This document shows, piece after piece, positions 50,183 through 59,178 of a stretch of DNA of 64,000 nucleotides; the first letter of the stretch is position 1; every line of letters begins with the position of its first letter. The translations under genes and the position numbers were made by a program. The DNA is from Halomonas cupida (GTDB lineage: Bacteria; Pseudomonadota; Gammaproteobacteria; Pseudomonadales; Halomonadaceae). A model generated the notes under the pieces. The model did no database searches, was not told where the DNA came from, and saw only the letters and a program-made list of their open reading frames with translations. The DNA is taken from positions 1 to 64,000 of the forward strand of contig NZ_FRCA01000015.1 in NCBI RefSeq assembly GCF_900142755.1. The letters run 5' to 3'.

Positions 50183-51379
50183 TCAGCCACGTTCGATCAA
50201 TTGCCTGATGCGTTCGGCAGCCTCGCGAGTCGGTTCCAACTCATCGACCAGTGCCAGGCGCAGACGTCCCGAGCCGGGATTGATGCCATCGACGCCGGGC
50301 CGGCCCATATAGCTTCCGGGTAGCACGCTGACGTGAGCTTCCTGGAACAGGCGTCTGGTAAAGGTTTCATCGTCACCCTCGGGAACCGCCGGCCACAGAT
50401 AGAAACTGGCCTCGGGCCGGGGAAAGTCCAGCACCGGGGCAAGGATATCGGTGACGGCGGCAAACTTCTCGCGGTAGGCATCGCGATTGTCACGGACATG
50501 CTGTTCATCGGACCAGGCGGCGATGGACGCCTGCTGGATCGGCAAGGCCATGGCGCAGCCGTGGTAGGTTCGGTAGCGCTTGAAACGCTCGATCAGTTGC
50601 GCATCACCGGCAACGAATCCTGAGCGCAGACCGGGTAGATTGGAGCGTTTGGACAGCGAATGGAAGACCACGCAACGATGATAGTCGTGACGCCCCAGAG
50701 CGGCAGCGGCCTCCAGTAAGCCGGGGGGTGGCGTCTGCTCATCGAGATACAGCTCGGAGTAGCACTCGTCCGAGGCGATGATGAAGTCATATTTATCCGC
50801 CAACTGGATCAGGCGCTGGAAATCCGCCATTGGGGTGACCGCACCGGTCGGATTGCCCGGCGAACACAGGAACACCAACTGCACCTCGCGCCAGGTGTCC
50901 GGGCCGATGGCATCGAAATCGGGGCGAAAACCGTTGTCCGCGTTGCAGTCCAGGTAGAGCGGCATCCCTCCGGCGAGCAGTGCTGCCCCCTCATAGATTT
51001 GATAGAAGGGGTTGGGCACGGCTACCCGAGCCGGGCGGCCACGGTCCAGGCTGGCCTGCACGAAGGCAAAGATCGCCTCGCGGGTGCCGTTGACCGGAAT
51101 GATCTCGCGCTCGGCATCGAGCTGGTCAAGAGAAAAGCGCTGCGTTGCCCAGCGGGCCATGGCCTGGCGTAACTCGGGAAGCCCTGTGGTGGCAGGGTAG
51201 CGCGCGAACTCCTGCTGATACTGCACCAGCGCATCAAGCGCCGCCTGATAGGGGGGATGCTGAGGCTCACCAATGGTCAGCGGACGATGGGCCAGGCCGG
51301 CAGGCGGTGTCAGTCCAGCTTTCAGCGCCGCTAGACGCTCGAAAGGGTACGGCTTGAGGGCGTCGATATCGGGGTTCAT
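50183..51379 (-). CDS. dapC: Succinyldiaminopimelate aminotransferase
   Basis: 398-residue PLP enzyme (fold type I, class I/II). The PLP Lys is in SLSKRSNLPGLRSGF; earlier conserved motifs are PNPFYQIYEGAAL, LCSPGNPTGAV and DECYSELY. The order dapC-arsC-like-dapD is that of pseudomonads, supporting DapC rather than a generic aminotransferase. First gene of the operon, with a strong promoter 110-145 nt upstream. Confidence 0.94.
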   Translation of the reverse strand: MNPDIDALKPYPFERLAALKAGLTPPAGLAHRPLTIGEPQHPPYQAALDALVQYQQEFARYPATTGLPELRQAMARWATQRFSLDQLDAEREIIPVNGTREAIFAFVQASLDRGRPARVAVPNPFYQIYEGAALLAGGMPLYLDCNADNGFRPDFDAIGPDTWREVQLVFLCSPGNPTGAVTPMADFQRLIQLADKYDFIIASDECYSELYLDEQTPPPGLLEAAAALGRHDYHRCVVFHSLSKRSNLPGLRSGFVAGDAQLIERFKRYRTYHGCAMALPIQQASIAAWSDEQHVRDNRDAYREKFAAVTDILAPVLDFPRPEASFYLWPAVPEGDDETFTRRLFQEAHVSVLPGSYMGRPGVDGINPGSGRLRLALVDELEPTREAAERIRQLIERG

Positions 51380-51495
51380 GGGTGTCCAGGCGCGCCCTTC
51401 AGGGCGTCGTTGTGATGCCGTAACACGAGGCCGGCATATCGTTCATGTGCTGGCGCCCATCGGCGCCGCGAGGCGCGCAAAGCGCCGGGCTCCCG

Positions 51496-51524
51496 ATTAT
51501 AGGGAAGCCGACAGATTGCCTCAA
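51496..51524 (-). promoter_or_regulatory. Sigma-70 promoter of the dap operon
   Basis: On the minus strand, TTGAGG (51524-51519) and a perfect TATAAT (51501-51496) are separated by 17 nt. Transcription should start near 51489, leaving a GC-rich leader of about 110 nt before dapC. Confidence 0.8.
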
Positions 51525-51583
51525 ACTTCGTCGTGGCAACCGTTGGGGGCATGGTGAAGCATGATGGCATGCCGAGCTGGATA

Positions 51584-51613
51584 TTAACCCGGCATGCTTT
51601 TATGTTGGGTTAA
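51584..51613. repeat. Dispersed 30-nt palindrome, copy 2
   Basis: TTAACCCGGCATG and a TATG...GGGTTAA arm around CTTTT; same orientation as copy 1 and one base different. Its right end supplies the TAA stop of the usher gene on the minus strand. Confidence 0.9.
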
Positions 51614-53598
51614 TAACCTCCATCACTGGCGTTTGTGTCCAGACGTATTTCCTCATACAGTTCGAGCTCTTCTTGAGGATAGTCGTCCGGATGAATGACG
51701 ATGATGGCGCCCTGGGTGGGAATGACCTCGCGTGTCGCGAGATGCCAGCGATTGTCGCGAGTGGTATCGAACTCGATGTTGTTGGCCTGGTAGGGAGTCA
51801 GCCCCGCCATCAGGGCATCACTGCTGGCGCTGATATAGCTCTGGAGTGAGTCGCTGGTTCTGACTCGGCGACCGTGGCGCGGCTGGACCAGCACCATGGT
51901 TTCACCACGATTGGGGCTCAGCAGCAGCCCTCCCGAATGTGCCAGTAAGGTGCCGCTCAGCGACCCGCTGTATTGATTGCCATCGCCTTCCCGGCTGGCA
52001 TTGATACCGAACAGGGTGGCAGGAGTCTTCCACTGCAGGTTGGCGCCATAGTCATCGAGCTGGGTGCCCTGTTCTCCTACCAGGCTGGCATGGACCTGGT
52101 AGTTGGCCTGATGAGCTGCCCCGAACTCATCGCCGATGCTGGTGCGGAAGCGTGTTGGGTCTTCACTGCCGAAACTGGAGCTGGCTGTCACGTCGGGACT
52201 CTGGCTGGCCAGACCCAGTGGCAGCGTCACACTGGCCAGATAGAGGCTACTGGGTTCATCGTTCTTGATGTCCTGACTGGCACTGAGATACAGGTTTCCC
52301 CAGTTGAAGTCGCGGCGGTATCCCAACTGATAGGTGGTGGCCTGGTCATCGCTGTCCCAGTAGTGTCGGCCAGTGCCACTCAGGTCGAGTTGACCCCAGC
52401 TGCCTACCGGTTGGCTGACGGTCAGTTGAAAGCGATTCTGTTCGCGCGCGCCGTCATCGTCGTCCTGCCAGGCGAAGTCGTCGAGGCTGACGTAGTCTTC
52501 GTTGGAAAAGCGATAGGCGGCGAGGGCAAGGGAGGTATCGGTGGCCGACAGGTGGTGACTGTATCCGAGGCGGTAGCTCTCACCCTGCAGAGTCCTGCGG
52601 GTGCCATCATCATCCAGCATGTCACTGGCAGTGGAGGAAGTAATGTCGGCGCTGAGAGCGCCAAAGGGCGTCGCTGCAGCGCTTCCGGCCGTGAGTGCCG
52701 TATAGCCTTCCGCCAGCACACCCCCGGTATACAGGCTGGAATAGTTGTTCACTCCGTGACGCCAGGTGCTCTGACCGAACCAGGGGCCATCGACATGCTG
52801 TTGCTCACGCAGTCGGCCCAGGCTGAAGCTGTAACGCGAGTTGCCCGGCCGTAGCAGATCCACTTGCGTCAGGTAGGGCACAGTGAAGTGGTGATTGCTG
52901 CCGTCGGCCTCACTGACCACGACATCAAGATCGCCGGAGTCCTTCGGTGCCTGCAGGTCATGAATGATGAATTCGCCAGGGGGCACTTGAGTCTCATAGA
53001 TCACCGAGCCCTGCTGGGAGACGGTTACCGTTGCCGACGTACGTGCCACGCCACGCACCACTGGAGCATAACCGCGCTGGTTCATGGGACGCATCTGCTC
53101 ATCACTGCGTAGCTGGACGCCACTGAAGTCTACCCCGTCGAACAACTCAGCCGGTGTTGAATACTGGCCCAGGGTCAGGCGTGAGTTGAATCGCGAGAGG
53201 TCATGCTGTGCGTAGCTGCTGATGACGTCATAGCCGCGCTGCTCCTCGTCGATCCTGGCATTGGCATTGTGGCGCAGCCGCCAGGCGCCGGCGTTGAAGC
53301 CGAGGGTGTAGTTGAGGTTGTAGCGGCGTGACCTGCTGTCATCGGCCTTGCGACGCTGGTTGGCGTCCACGTCATAGGACAGGAATCCTGCTGTAACGCC
53401 CTGATTGCGGCCCGTCGAGTGTCTCGAGGTCTCACGAGAAGCGGGAAGGTCGTCGGCAGGCTGGGTCAGCAACTCCCTGGACAGAGAGACCGTCTGTTCC
53501 GGCGATTCACGTCCGAGCGTGATGCCGGGAAGCAGCAGCAGAAGACATGCTGTGCGCAGCAACCATCCTGATGACGCATGTATCGCGGAATTGACCAT
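51610..53598 (-). CDS. Orphan, truncated fimbrial outer-membrane usher
   Basis: 662 residues with signal peptide (LLRTACLLLLLPGITLG, 13-29). From about residue 67 it follows the FimD/PapC usher barrel and plug: RLTLGQYSTPAELFDGVDFSGVQLRSDEQMRP, RGYAPVVRGVARTSATVTVSQQG, VPPGEFIIHDL, SGDLDVVVSEADGS. Two parts are missing. The N-terminal domain that recruits chaperone-subunit complexes (about 120 residues in FimD) is replaced by a short linker. The C-terminal domains after the VIPTQGAIIV strand (about 624-633) are replaced by an unrelated acidic tail. No chaperone, pilin or adhesin gene is near. It cannot run a standard pathway as it stands. It may be a decayed remnant or a reduced usher variant; the open frame over 2 kb argues for some selection. 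Confidence 0.8.
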   Translation of the reverse strand: MVNSAIHASSGWLLRTACLLLLLPGITLGRESPEQTVSLSRELLTQPADDLPASRETSRHSTGRNQGVTAGFLSYDVDANQRRKADDSRSRRYNLNYTLGFNAGAWRLRHNANARIDEEQRGYDVISSYAQHDLSRFNSRLTLGQYSTPAELFDGVDFSGVQLRSDEQMRPMNQRGYAPVVRGVARTSATVTVSQQGSVIYETQVPPGEFIIHDLQAPKDSGDLDVVVSEADGSNHHFTVPYLTQVDLLRPGNSRYSFSLGRLREQQHVDGPWFGQSTWRHGVNNYSSLYTGGVLAEGYTALTAGSAAATPFGALSADITSSTASDMLDDDGTRRTLQGESYRLGYSHHLSATDTSLALAAYRFSNEDYVSLDDFAWQDDDDGAREQNRFQLTVSQPVGSWGQLDLSGTGRHYWDSDDQATTYQLGYRRDFNWGNLYLSASQDIKNDEPSSLYLASVTLPLGLASQSPDVTASSSFGSEDPTRFRTSIGDEFGAAHQANYQVHASLVGEQGTQLDDYGANLQWKTPATLFGINASREGDGNQYSGSLSGTLLAHSGGLLLSPNRGETMVLVQPRHGRRVRTSDSLQSYISASSDALMAGLTPYQANNIEFDTTRDNRWHLATREVIPTQGAIIVIHPDDYPQEELELYEEIRLDTNASDGGY

Positions 53599-53866
53599 CT
53601 ATTGTGCTGATCGGTGAGGAAGAAAAATGAGTCGTCTCGACGTTCTCGGTCGACTCGAACATTCGGCAATGCAGACGGCATGGGGTTCCGTTCGGCTGAA
53701 GAAGAATATCAGTGAATGGTTATGCTGTTCGAGGTCAACTGTGTCGGAACAGCCCTCGCTGTGTCGAAATGTTATTGCCACAAGTTGTGTGAGGCTATGC
53801 GAAAATGCCATGCCCCAGGGAGATGCCTCACTGGTTCATCCGGTTTCAGACCCATCAGGAGAAAGC

Positions 53867-54268
53867 ATGTCTGCTCAGGATTCCATCATCAGGATTGCCG
53901 CCGCCTTGATTGAAGACGAGGAAGGACGTCTGTTGCTGGTGCGCAAGCGTAACACCGATGCCTTCATGCAGGCAGGTGGAAAGATGGAGCCGGGTGAGGC
54001 GCCTGAGGCAGCATTGGTGCGGGAGCTCCAGGAGGAGCTGGGGCAGTTCCCCGACCATCTTCAGCCATTGGGAATCTTCACCGCGCCTGCGGCCAATGAG
54101 CCGGGGCATCAGATCGAGGCACATGTATATCGTGCCTGTATGACGGGAGAGCTGCAGGCGGCAGCCGAGATCGAAGAGCTGTGCTGGGTGACGACGGAGG
54201 AAGCGGAACTGCTGCCCCTGGCACCGCTCACCAGGGATCACCTTCTGCCGCTGGTGGCCACCGTCTGA
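53867..54268 (+). CDS. Nudix hydrolase
   Basis: 133 residues. The Nudix box is complete: GGKMEPGEAPEAALVRELQEELG (G-x5-E-x7-R-E-x2-E-E-x-G, about residues 37-59), preceded by RLLLVRKRNTDAFMQAGG. The domain resembles MutT/NUDT-type pyrophosphohydrolases; substrate is open. ATG 53867 follows CAGGAGAAAGC; the in-frame upstream extension has no homology. It lies alone on the plus strand, between glnD and the usher. Confidence 0.9.
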   Translation: MSAQDSIIRIAAALIEDEEGRLLLVRKRNTDAFMQAGGKMEPGEAPEAALVRELQEELGQFPDHLQPLGIFTAPAANEPGHQIEAHVYRACMTGELQAAAEIEELCWVTTEEAELLPLAPLTRDHLLPLVATV

Positions 54269-54276
54269 AGAGACAG

Positions 54277-56958
54277 TCAGCCCTGAATGCTGAGCACCTC
54301 GATCAGGCGTTCACGAAGCTGCTGCTGGCGCTCGGGGTCGGTGAGCGGGTCCCCGCGCCGATCGGTGATGTAGAAGACGTCCTCGACGCGTTCGCCGAGA
54401 GTAGCAATCTTGGCGGCGGACAGGGAAATGCCCTGTTCGAGAAAGATGCCACCGACTCTGGCCAGCAGGCCTGGACGGTCAGGAGCGGTCAGCTCGAGCA
54501 TGGTGCGATCGCTGCCCGGGTCCTGCTCGATGGCGACCTGAGTGGGGACCTTGAAGTGCTTGAGCTGGCGGGGAGTGTGCCGGGTCACGATGGTCGGATA
54601 GTCATCGGGGTCATCGAGCTCCTCGAACAGATGACGGCGAATCTCCTCCAGGCGTCCCGGGTCACGAATGGCGCGTCCCTGGTCATCAAGCACGATGAAG
54701 GTATTCAGCGTCCAGTCGTTGTTGGAGGTGGCAATGCGGGCATCATGGATCGACAGCCCGAGTTGTTCCATGGCGGCGGCAGTGGCTGCAAACAGGTTGT
54801 CGACCGCATGGGTGTGGATAAAGACCTTGGTGCCGCCTTCGGCCATGTCGGCAGTGGGGGCATTGATCAGGACCAGGGGAGGTGGTTGATTCTCATGGGC
54901 GAGGATTCCTTGGGTCTGCCACACCACTTCACTGGGCGCATACTGCAGGAAGAAGTCCTCGCCCAGGGATTGCCAAAGGGCATCGACCCGGGTCATGTCC
55001 TCGCCGATGACGCTGAGCAGGGAGCGAGCTTCCTCTCGGGTTTCGCGCACCCAGTCTTCCCGCTCCAGCGGGTTTTCGAGGCCTCGGCGCAACGCACGCC
55101 GCGCTTCGGTGTGCAACTGGCGCAGCAGCGATGCCCGCCAGCCGTTCCACAGGGTCGGGTTGGTGGCGTTGATATCGGCCACCGTCAGCACGTATAGATA
55201 GTCGAGGCGGGTTTCATCACCCACAGCAGCGGCGAAATCACGAATCACGTCGGGATCGGTGATGTCGCGCTTCTGGGCGATCATCGACATCAGCAGATGG
55301 TTCTCCACCAACCAACTGAGTAGCCGGGTATCACGCTGGGTGATGCCATGGCTCTCGGCGAAGGCTTCGACATCCCGGGCCCCGATCAGTGAGTGATCAC
55401 CACCACGGCCCTTGCCGATGTCATGAAAGAGTCCGGCGATCCACAGGATGTCCATGCGAGGTAGCTGGTGAATCAGCGTTGCGGCGACCGGGAATTCGCG
55501 TTTGGCTTCGGGCTTGCGCATGCCGTGGAGGCACTTGAGAAGACGCAGGGTGTGGGCATCGACAGTGTAGATGTGGAACAGGTCGTGTTGCATCAACCCC
55601 ACGGCCTGGCCGAATGCCGGCAGGTACTTGCCGAGCACGCCATAACGGTTCATGCGCCTGAGCTGACGTGCCACATTGCCGTTGGAGCGCATCAATGCCA
55701 TGAACAGCGCCTGGTGCTCGGGGTCATCGCGATACAGGTCGTCGATCAGGTGGCGGTGGTCGCGTATCAGGCGGATGGTGTCGGCACGCACACCCTCGAT
55801 CTCGGGGTGCTCGGCCATGAGATAGAACAACTCGAGCAACGCTGAGGGCTGGTTGCGGAACACCGCCCGTGAGCGGGCCTGGATATAGCCACCGGCGATC
55901 TCGAAGCGCTCGTTGAGAGGCGTGACTTCCAGCGGAATGCGCGGCCGCAGGATCACTTCATCGAAGTGCTGCAGCAGCATGTCATTGAGTCCGGCCAGGG
56001 CCGTGACATGGCGGTAGTAGCGCTTCATGAACTGTTCCACCGCGAGGCGCTCGGGAGTGTCGTGGTAACCGAACAGTTCGGCGATGGTGTTCTGGTGGTC
56101 GAACAGCAGGCGGTCTTCGGCGCGGCCGGTCAGCATGTGCAGGGCGTATCGGACCTGCCACAGGAAGGCCTGCCCCTGGCTGAGGATGCGATGCTCGGCA
56201 TCGTTCATGAAGCCGCGGGCGACCACATCCTCGTAACTCTCGGTGTCGAAATGGCGCTTGGCGACCCAGCCGATCATCTGGATGTCGCGCAGACAACCCG
56301 GTGAGCTCTTGATATTGGGTTCGAGATGATACTCGGAGTTGTTGAAACGGTAGTGGCGCGAGATCTGTTCCTGCCACTTGGCCTCGAAGAAGCGGTCTGC
56401 GGGCCACATACGCTCCGGCGACAGTCGTTCGCGCATGGCCTGACGCAGGGGCTCCGGACCTGCCAGAGTGCGTGATTCGAGCAGGTTGGTGATGACTGTG
56501 ACATCGGCTTCGGCTTCACGCTCGCAGTCGTTCAGTGAGCGCACGCTGTGACCGATCTCGAGACCGATGTCCCAAAGGAAGGTGATGAAGGTGGTCAGCC
56601 CCTCGCGATACGGCGTGTCGTCGTCGCTGGCGAGCAGGAACATCAGGTCGATATCGGAGTGGGGATGCAGCTCGCCGCGGCCATAACCACCGACCGCCAA
56701 CAGCGCAACACCATCATCAAGCTCGGGATAACGCTGCCATGCCATGGCCAGCAGCTGATCCATGCACCAGGCGCGCCCCCGCACCAGATCGCGAATATCG
56801 GTACCACTGAGGAAGCGTTCGTCCAGGCGAGCCTGGATTTCCTTGAGCGCCCCCTTGAAGGGAGCGATCGGCGAGCGCTGGCCATCGAGTTGTTGCCGGA
56901 ACTCGTCGAAGTCGAACAGCTCATGGTCCGGGGTGAAGCGATAGTGGTGCAGGAGCAT
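54277..56958 (-). CDS. glnD: Bifunctional uridylyltransferase/uridylyl-removing enzyme GlnD
   Basis: 893 residues; senses glutamine and adds or removes UMP on PII proteins, controlling nitrogen assimilation. Nucleotidyltransferase motif GGYGRGELHPHSDIDL (90-105), HD phosphohydrolase motif FHDIGKGRGGDHS (511-523), and two C-terminal ACT domains (about 705-790 and 815-890, ELTAPDRPGLLARV) that bind glutamine. Length is usual. It starts 6 nt after map ends. Confidence 0.97.
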   Translation of the reverse strand: MLLHHYRFTPDHELFDFDEFRQQLDGQRSPIAPFKGALKEIQARLDERFLSGTDIRDLVRGRAWCMDQLLAMAWQRYPELDDGVALLAVGGYGRGELHPHSDIDLMFLLASDDDTPYREGLTTFITFLWDIGLEIGHSVRSLNDCEREAEADVTVITNLLESRTLAGPEPLRQAMRERLSPERMWPADRFFEAKWQEQISRHYRFNNSEYHLEPNIKSSPGCLRDIQMIGWVAKRHFDTESYEDVVARGFMNDAEHRILSQGQAFLWQVRYALHMLTGRAEDRLLFDHQNTIAELFGYHDTPERLAVEQFMKRYYRHVTALAGLNDMLLQHFDEVILRPRIPLEVTPLNERFEIAGGYIQARSRAVFRNQPSALLELFYLMAEHPEIEGVRADTIRLIRDHRHLIDDLYRDDPEHQALFMALMRSNGNVARQLRRMNRYGVLGKYLPAFGQAVGLMQHDLFHIYTVDAHTLRLLKCLHGMRKPEAKREFPVAATLIHQLPRMDILWIAGLFHDIGKGRGGDHSLIGARDVEAFAESHGITQRDTRLLSWLVENHLLMSMIAQKRDITDPDVIRDFAAAVGDETRLDYLYVLTVADINATNPTLWNGWRASLLRQLHTEARRALRRGLENPLEREDWVRETREEARSLLSVIGEDMTRVDALWQSLGEDFFLQYAPSEVVWQTQGILAHENQPPPLVLINAPTADMAEGGTKVFIHTHAVDNLFAATAAAMEQLGLSIHDARIATSNNDWTLNTFIVLDDQGRAIRDPGRLEEIRRHLFEELDDPDDYPTIVTRHTPRQLKHFKVPTQVAIEQDPGSDRTMLELTAPDRPGLLARVGGIFLEQGISLSAAKIATLGERVEDVFYITDRRGDPLTDPERQQQLRERLIEVLSIQG

Positions 56959-56964
56959 GGAGGA

Positions 56965-57756
56965 TCAGCGCTCGAGGAAGGACAGGTCTTCATCGGAACG
57001 GGCAGTCAGTACCTCCACACCCGTTTCGGTGACCAGTAGCGTGTGCTCCCACTGTGCGGTCAGGCTCCTGTCCCTGGTCACGGCGGTCCAGCCGTCGCGC
57101 AGGACCTTGGTACGATGGTCGCCGACATTGATCATCGGTTCGATGGTGAAGCACATTCCCGCCTTGAGCTCGATGTCCGCTTCGGGAGCATAACCGTCAT
57201 AGTGAAGAACCTGAGGGTCCTCGTGGAAACCTGCACCGATACCATGGCCGCAGAAATCCTGAACCACCGAGTAGCCGTTGGCGTCGGCATGGTGCTCGAT
57301 GACACGGGCCAGTTCCGACAGGCGCACGCCGGGGCGCACCAATGCCATGCTCTTGTACAGGCATTCCTGAGTGACGCGGCACAGGCGCTCGCCCTGGATG
57401 GTGTCGCCGATGATGAACATCATGCTCGAGTCGCCGTGATAACCGGCCGCGGTCTTGACGGTGATATCGATGTTCATGATATCGCCTTTCTTGAGCTTCT
57501 TGCCGTCATCGGGAATGCCGTGGCAGACCACGTGATTGATCGAGGTGCAGATCGACTTCGGGAAACCGTGATAATTGAGCGGTGCGGGCGTGGACCCCAG
57601 CTCGTTGACGATATAGTCGTGGCACAGATGGTCAAGGTGGCCAGTGCTGACGCCAGCAACAACATGGGGCGTGAGCATCTCGAATACGCTGGCGGCCTGG
57701 CGGCCCGCTTCGCGCATCAATTCGATTTCTTCGGCTGTCTTGATGGGTACGTTCAT
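56965..57756 (-). CDS. map: Methionine aminopeptidase, type I
   Basis: 263 residues. Removes N-terminal Met from new proteins. The five metal ligands lie in DITV and GYHGDSS (Asp pair), GHGIGAGFHEDP (His), FTIEPM (Glu) and QWEHTLLV (Glu). ATG 57756 begins MNVPIKTAEEIELMREAGR as in the family; the frame remains open upstream without homology. Divergent from rpsB as in E. coli. Confidence 0.97.
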   Translation of the reverse strand: MNVPIKTAEEIELMREAGRQAASVFEMLTPHVVAGVSTGHLDHLCHDYIVNELGSTPAPLNYHGFPKSICTSINHVVCHGIPDDGKKLKKGDIMNIDITVKTAAGYHGDSSMMFIIGDTIQGERLCRVTQECLYKSMALVRPGVRLSELARVIEHHADANGYSVVQDFCGHGIGAGFHEDPQVLHYDGYAPEADIELKAGMCFTIEPMINVGDHRTKVLRDGWTAVTRDRSLTAQWEHTLLVTETGVEVLTARSDEDLSFLER

Positions 57757-57933
57757 GGAATCTCGGTCTGGAAGGAAAACAGAAGCCGTGGCACTGCACT
57801 GAGCGATAGCCTGCCGGGCTGGCCTTCGCTGAAGCGCCTGACGACCCCGCCGAGGCCCGGTATCCGGGGCAGAAATGCAGCGGAGGCTGCGCGGTGCGTC
57901 AACCTGCGCACTCATCCAGGACGTCTGGCGACT

Positions 57934-57962
57934 TCAACTTGAAGGCTATCCATGGTATAAAG
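57934..57962 (+). promoter_or_regulatory. Putative rpsB promoter
   Basis: TTCAAC and TATAAA at 17-nt spacing, in the same GGTATAAAG context as the rpmB promoter. The -35 box is weak. Confidence 0.5.
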
Positions 57963-57969
57963 CTGCGCG

Positions 57970-58203
57970 CTTTCCTGCAATCGCCATTCACCTGCGGATC
58001 ATTCTGTTCGGGCCTTATATGCCGACAACCGAAGATTCGCGGTGTCGTCAACAGGAAATCGTTGAACCAGGGCGATCAATGGTGGTCGCCCAGCCTTGAA
58101 AACACACACGTACCGTCACATGGTCCCGGGTGCCGTTGATTTGCGTCAATGGTCGGATCCATGGGGTATGTGGAGGCCTAACCCGATATTTCAGGAGTCA
58201 TCC
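57970..58203 (+). ncRNA. rpsB mRNA leader, probable S2 autoregulatory element
   Basis: The segment GGGGTATGTGGAGGC followed by TAACCC (about 58163-58183) resembles the conserved element before rpsB in gammaproteobacteria (the t44/S2 leader region), where S2 represses its own operon. CGATCA-TGG-TGGTCG-type hairpins lie upstream. The identification rests on recall of the motif and on position. Confidence 0.5.
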
Positions 58204-58959
58204 ATGGCACACGTCAATATGCGTGACCTGCTCAAGGCAGGCGCACACTTCGGTCACCAGACCCGTTACTGGAACCCGAAGATGGGCAAGTACATCTTCG
58301 GCGCTCGTAACAAGATTCACATCATCAACCTTGAGCATACCCTTCCTGCGCTCAATGAAGCGATTGATGTGGTCGAGAAGATGGCCGCTTCCAACAACAA
58401 GATCATGTTCGTCGGCACCAAGCGCAGTGCGAGCAAGATCATCAAGGAAGAAGCGACCCGTGCTGGTCAGCCGTTCGTCAACCACCGCTGGCTCGGCGGT
58501 ATGCTGACGAACTACAAGACCATCCGTCAGTCCATCAAGCGTCTGCGTGATCTCGAGACCATGCAGGGCGACGGCACTTTCGAGAAGCTGACCAAGAAAG
58601 AAGTCCTGATGGCTACCCGCGAGCAGGAAAAGCTCGAGCGTTCCATCGGTGGTATCAAGGAAATGGGCGGTCTGCCGGACGCGATGTTCGTGATCGATGT
58701 CGATCATGAGCGCATTGCCATCAACGAAGCCAACAAGCTGGGTATCCCGGTTATCGGCATCGTTGATACCAACTCCGATCCGGACGGCGTTGACTACGTG
58801 ATCCCGGGCAACGATGACTCCATCCGCGCCATCCAGATCTACGTCAAGGCTATCGCTGACGCCTGTGGTCGTGCGAAGGAAGGTCGTCCCGACGAGTTTG
58901 TCGAAGTGACCGAAAGCAGTGAAAGCAGTGAAGGCGACACCGCCGCTGCTGCCGAGTAA
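58204..58959 (+). CDS. rpsB: 30S ribosomal protein S2
   Basis: 251 residues, full length; MAHVNMRDLLKAGAHFGHQTRYWNPKM, the HIINLEHT and NHRWLGGMLTN segments and the VDTNSDPDGVDYVIPGNDDS block are diagnostic. The tail is acidic and Ser/Ala-rich. ATG 58204 follows CAGGAG. Heads the rpsB-tsf-pyrH-frr set. Confidence 0.98.
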   Translation: MAHVNMRDLLKAGAHFGHQTRYWNPKMGKYIFGARNKIHIINLEHTLPALNEAIDVVEKMAASNNKIMFVGTKRSASKIIKEEATRAGQPFVNHRWLGGMLTNYKTIRQSIKRLRDLETMQGDGTFEKLTKKEVLMATREQEKLERSIGGIKEMGGLPDAMFVIDVDHERIAINEANKLGIPVIGIVDTNSDPDGVDYVIPGNDDSIRAIQIYVKAIADACGRAKEGRPDEFVEVTESSESSEGDTAAAAE

Positions 58960-59014
58960 TCTTCGGCCCGCCTGGGCCAGCCGGTCGCGTCAGCGACCTC
59001 CGCCGGACAGGCGC

Positions 59015-59038
59015 AAAAGGGGGCCGAGGCCCCCTTTT
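59015..59038 (+). terminator. Attenuating terminator between rpsB and tsf
   Basis: AAAAGGGGG / CCCCCTTTT, a perfect stem with a CCGAGG loop, then CT. In relatives such a site lets most but not all transcripts stop before tsf. Confidence 0.88.
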
Positions 59039-59178
59039 CTCTACTTTCAGGCCGCGGGTGTATGTCTCCCCGCGACTTGAGGAAGCACTGGCCGGGCCGC
59101 CCGCAGTGATTCGTCTGCCGGCATTCGAGCCATGTTTCCCTAACCGACACCAAGGTCGAACCACTAGAGGTGAATACC

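Larger units (their letters stand above)
57757..58203. other. Divergent region map / rpsB with promoter and leader
   Basis: 447 nt without a gene. It includes a TATAAA promoter reading toward rpsB and a leader of about 235 nt whose last part contains the GGGGTATGTGGAGGC / TAACCC element near 58163-58183. Confidence 0.7.
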
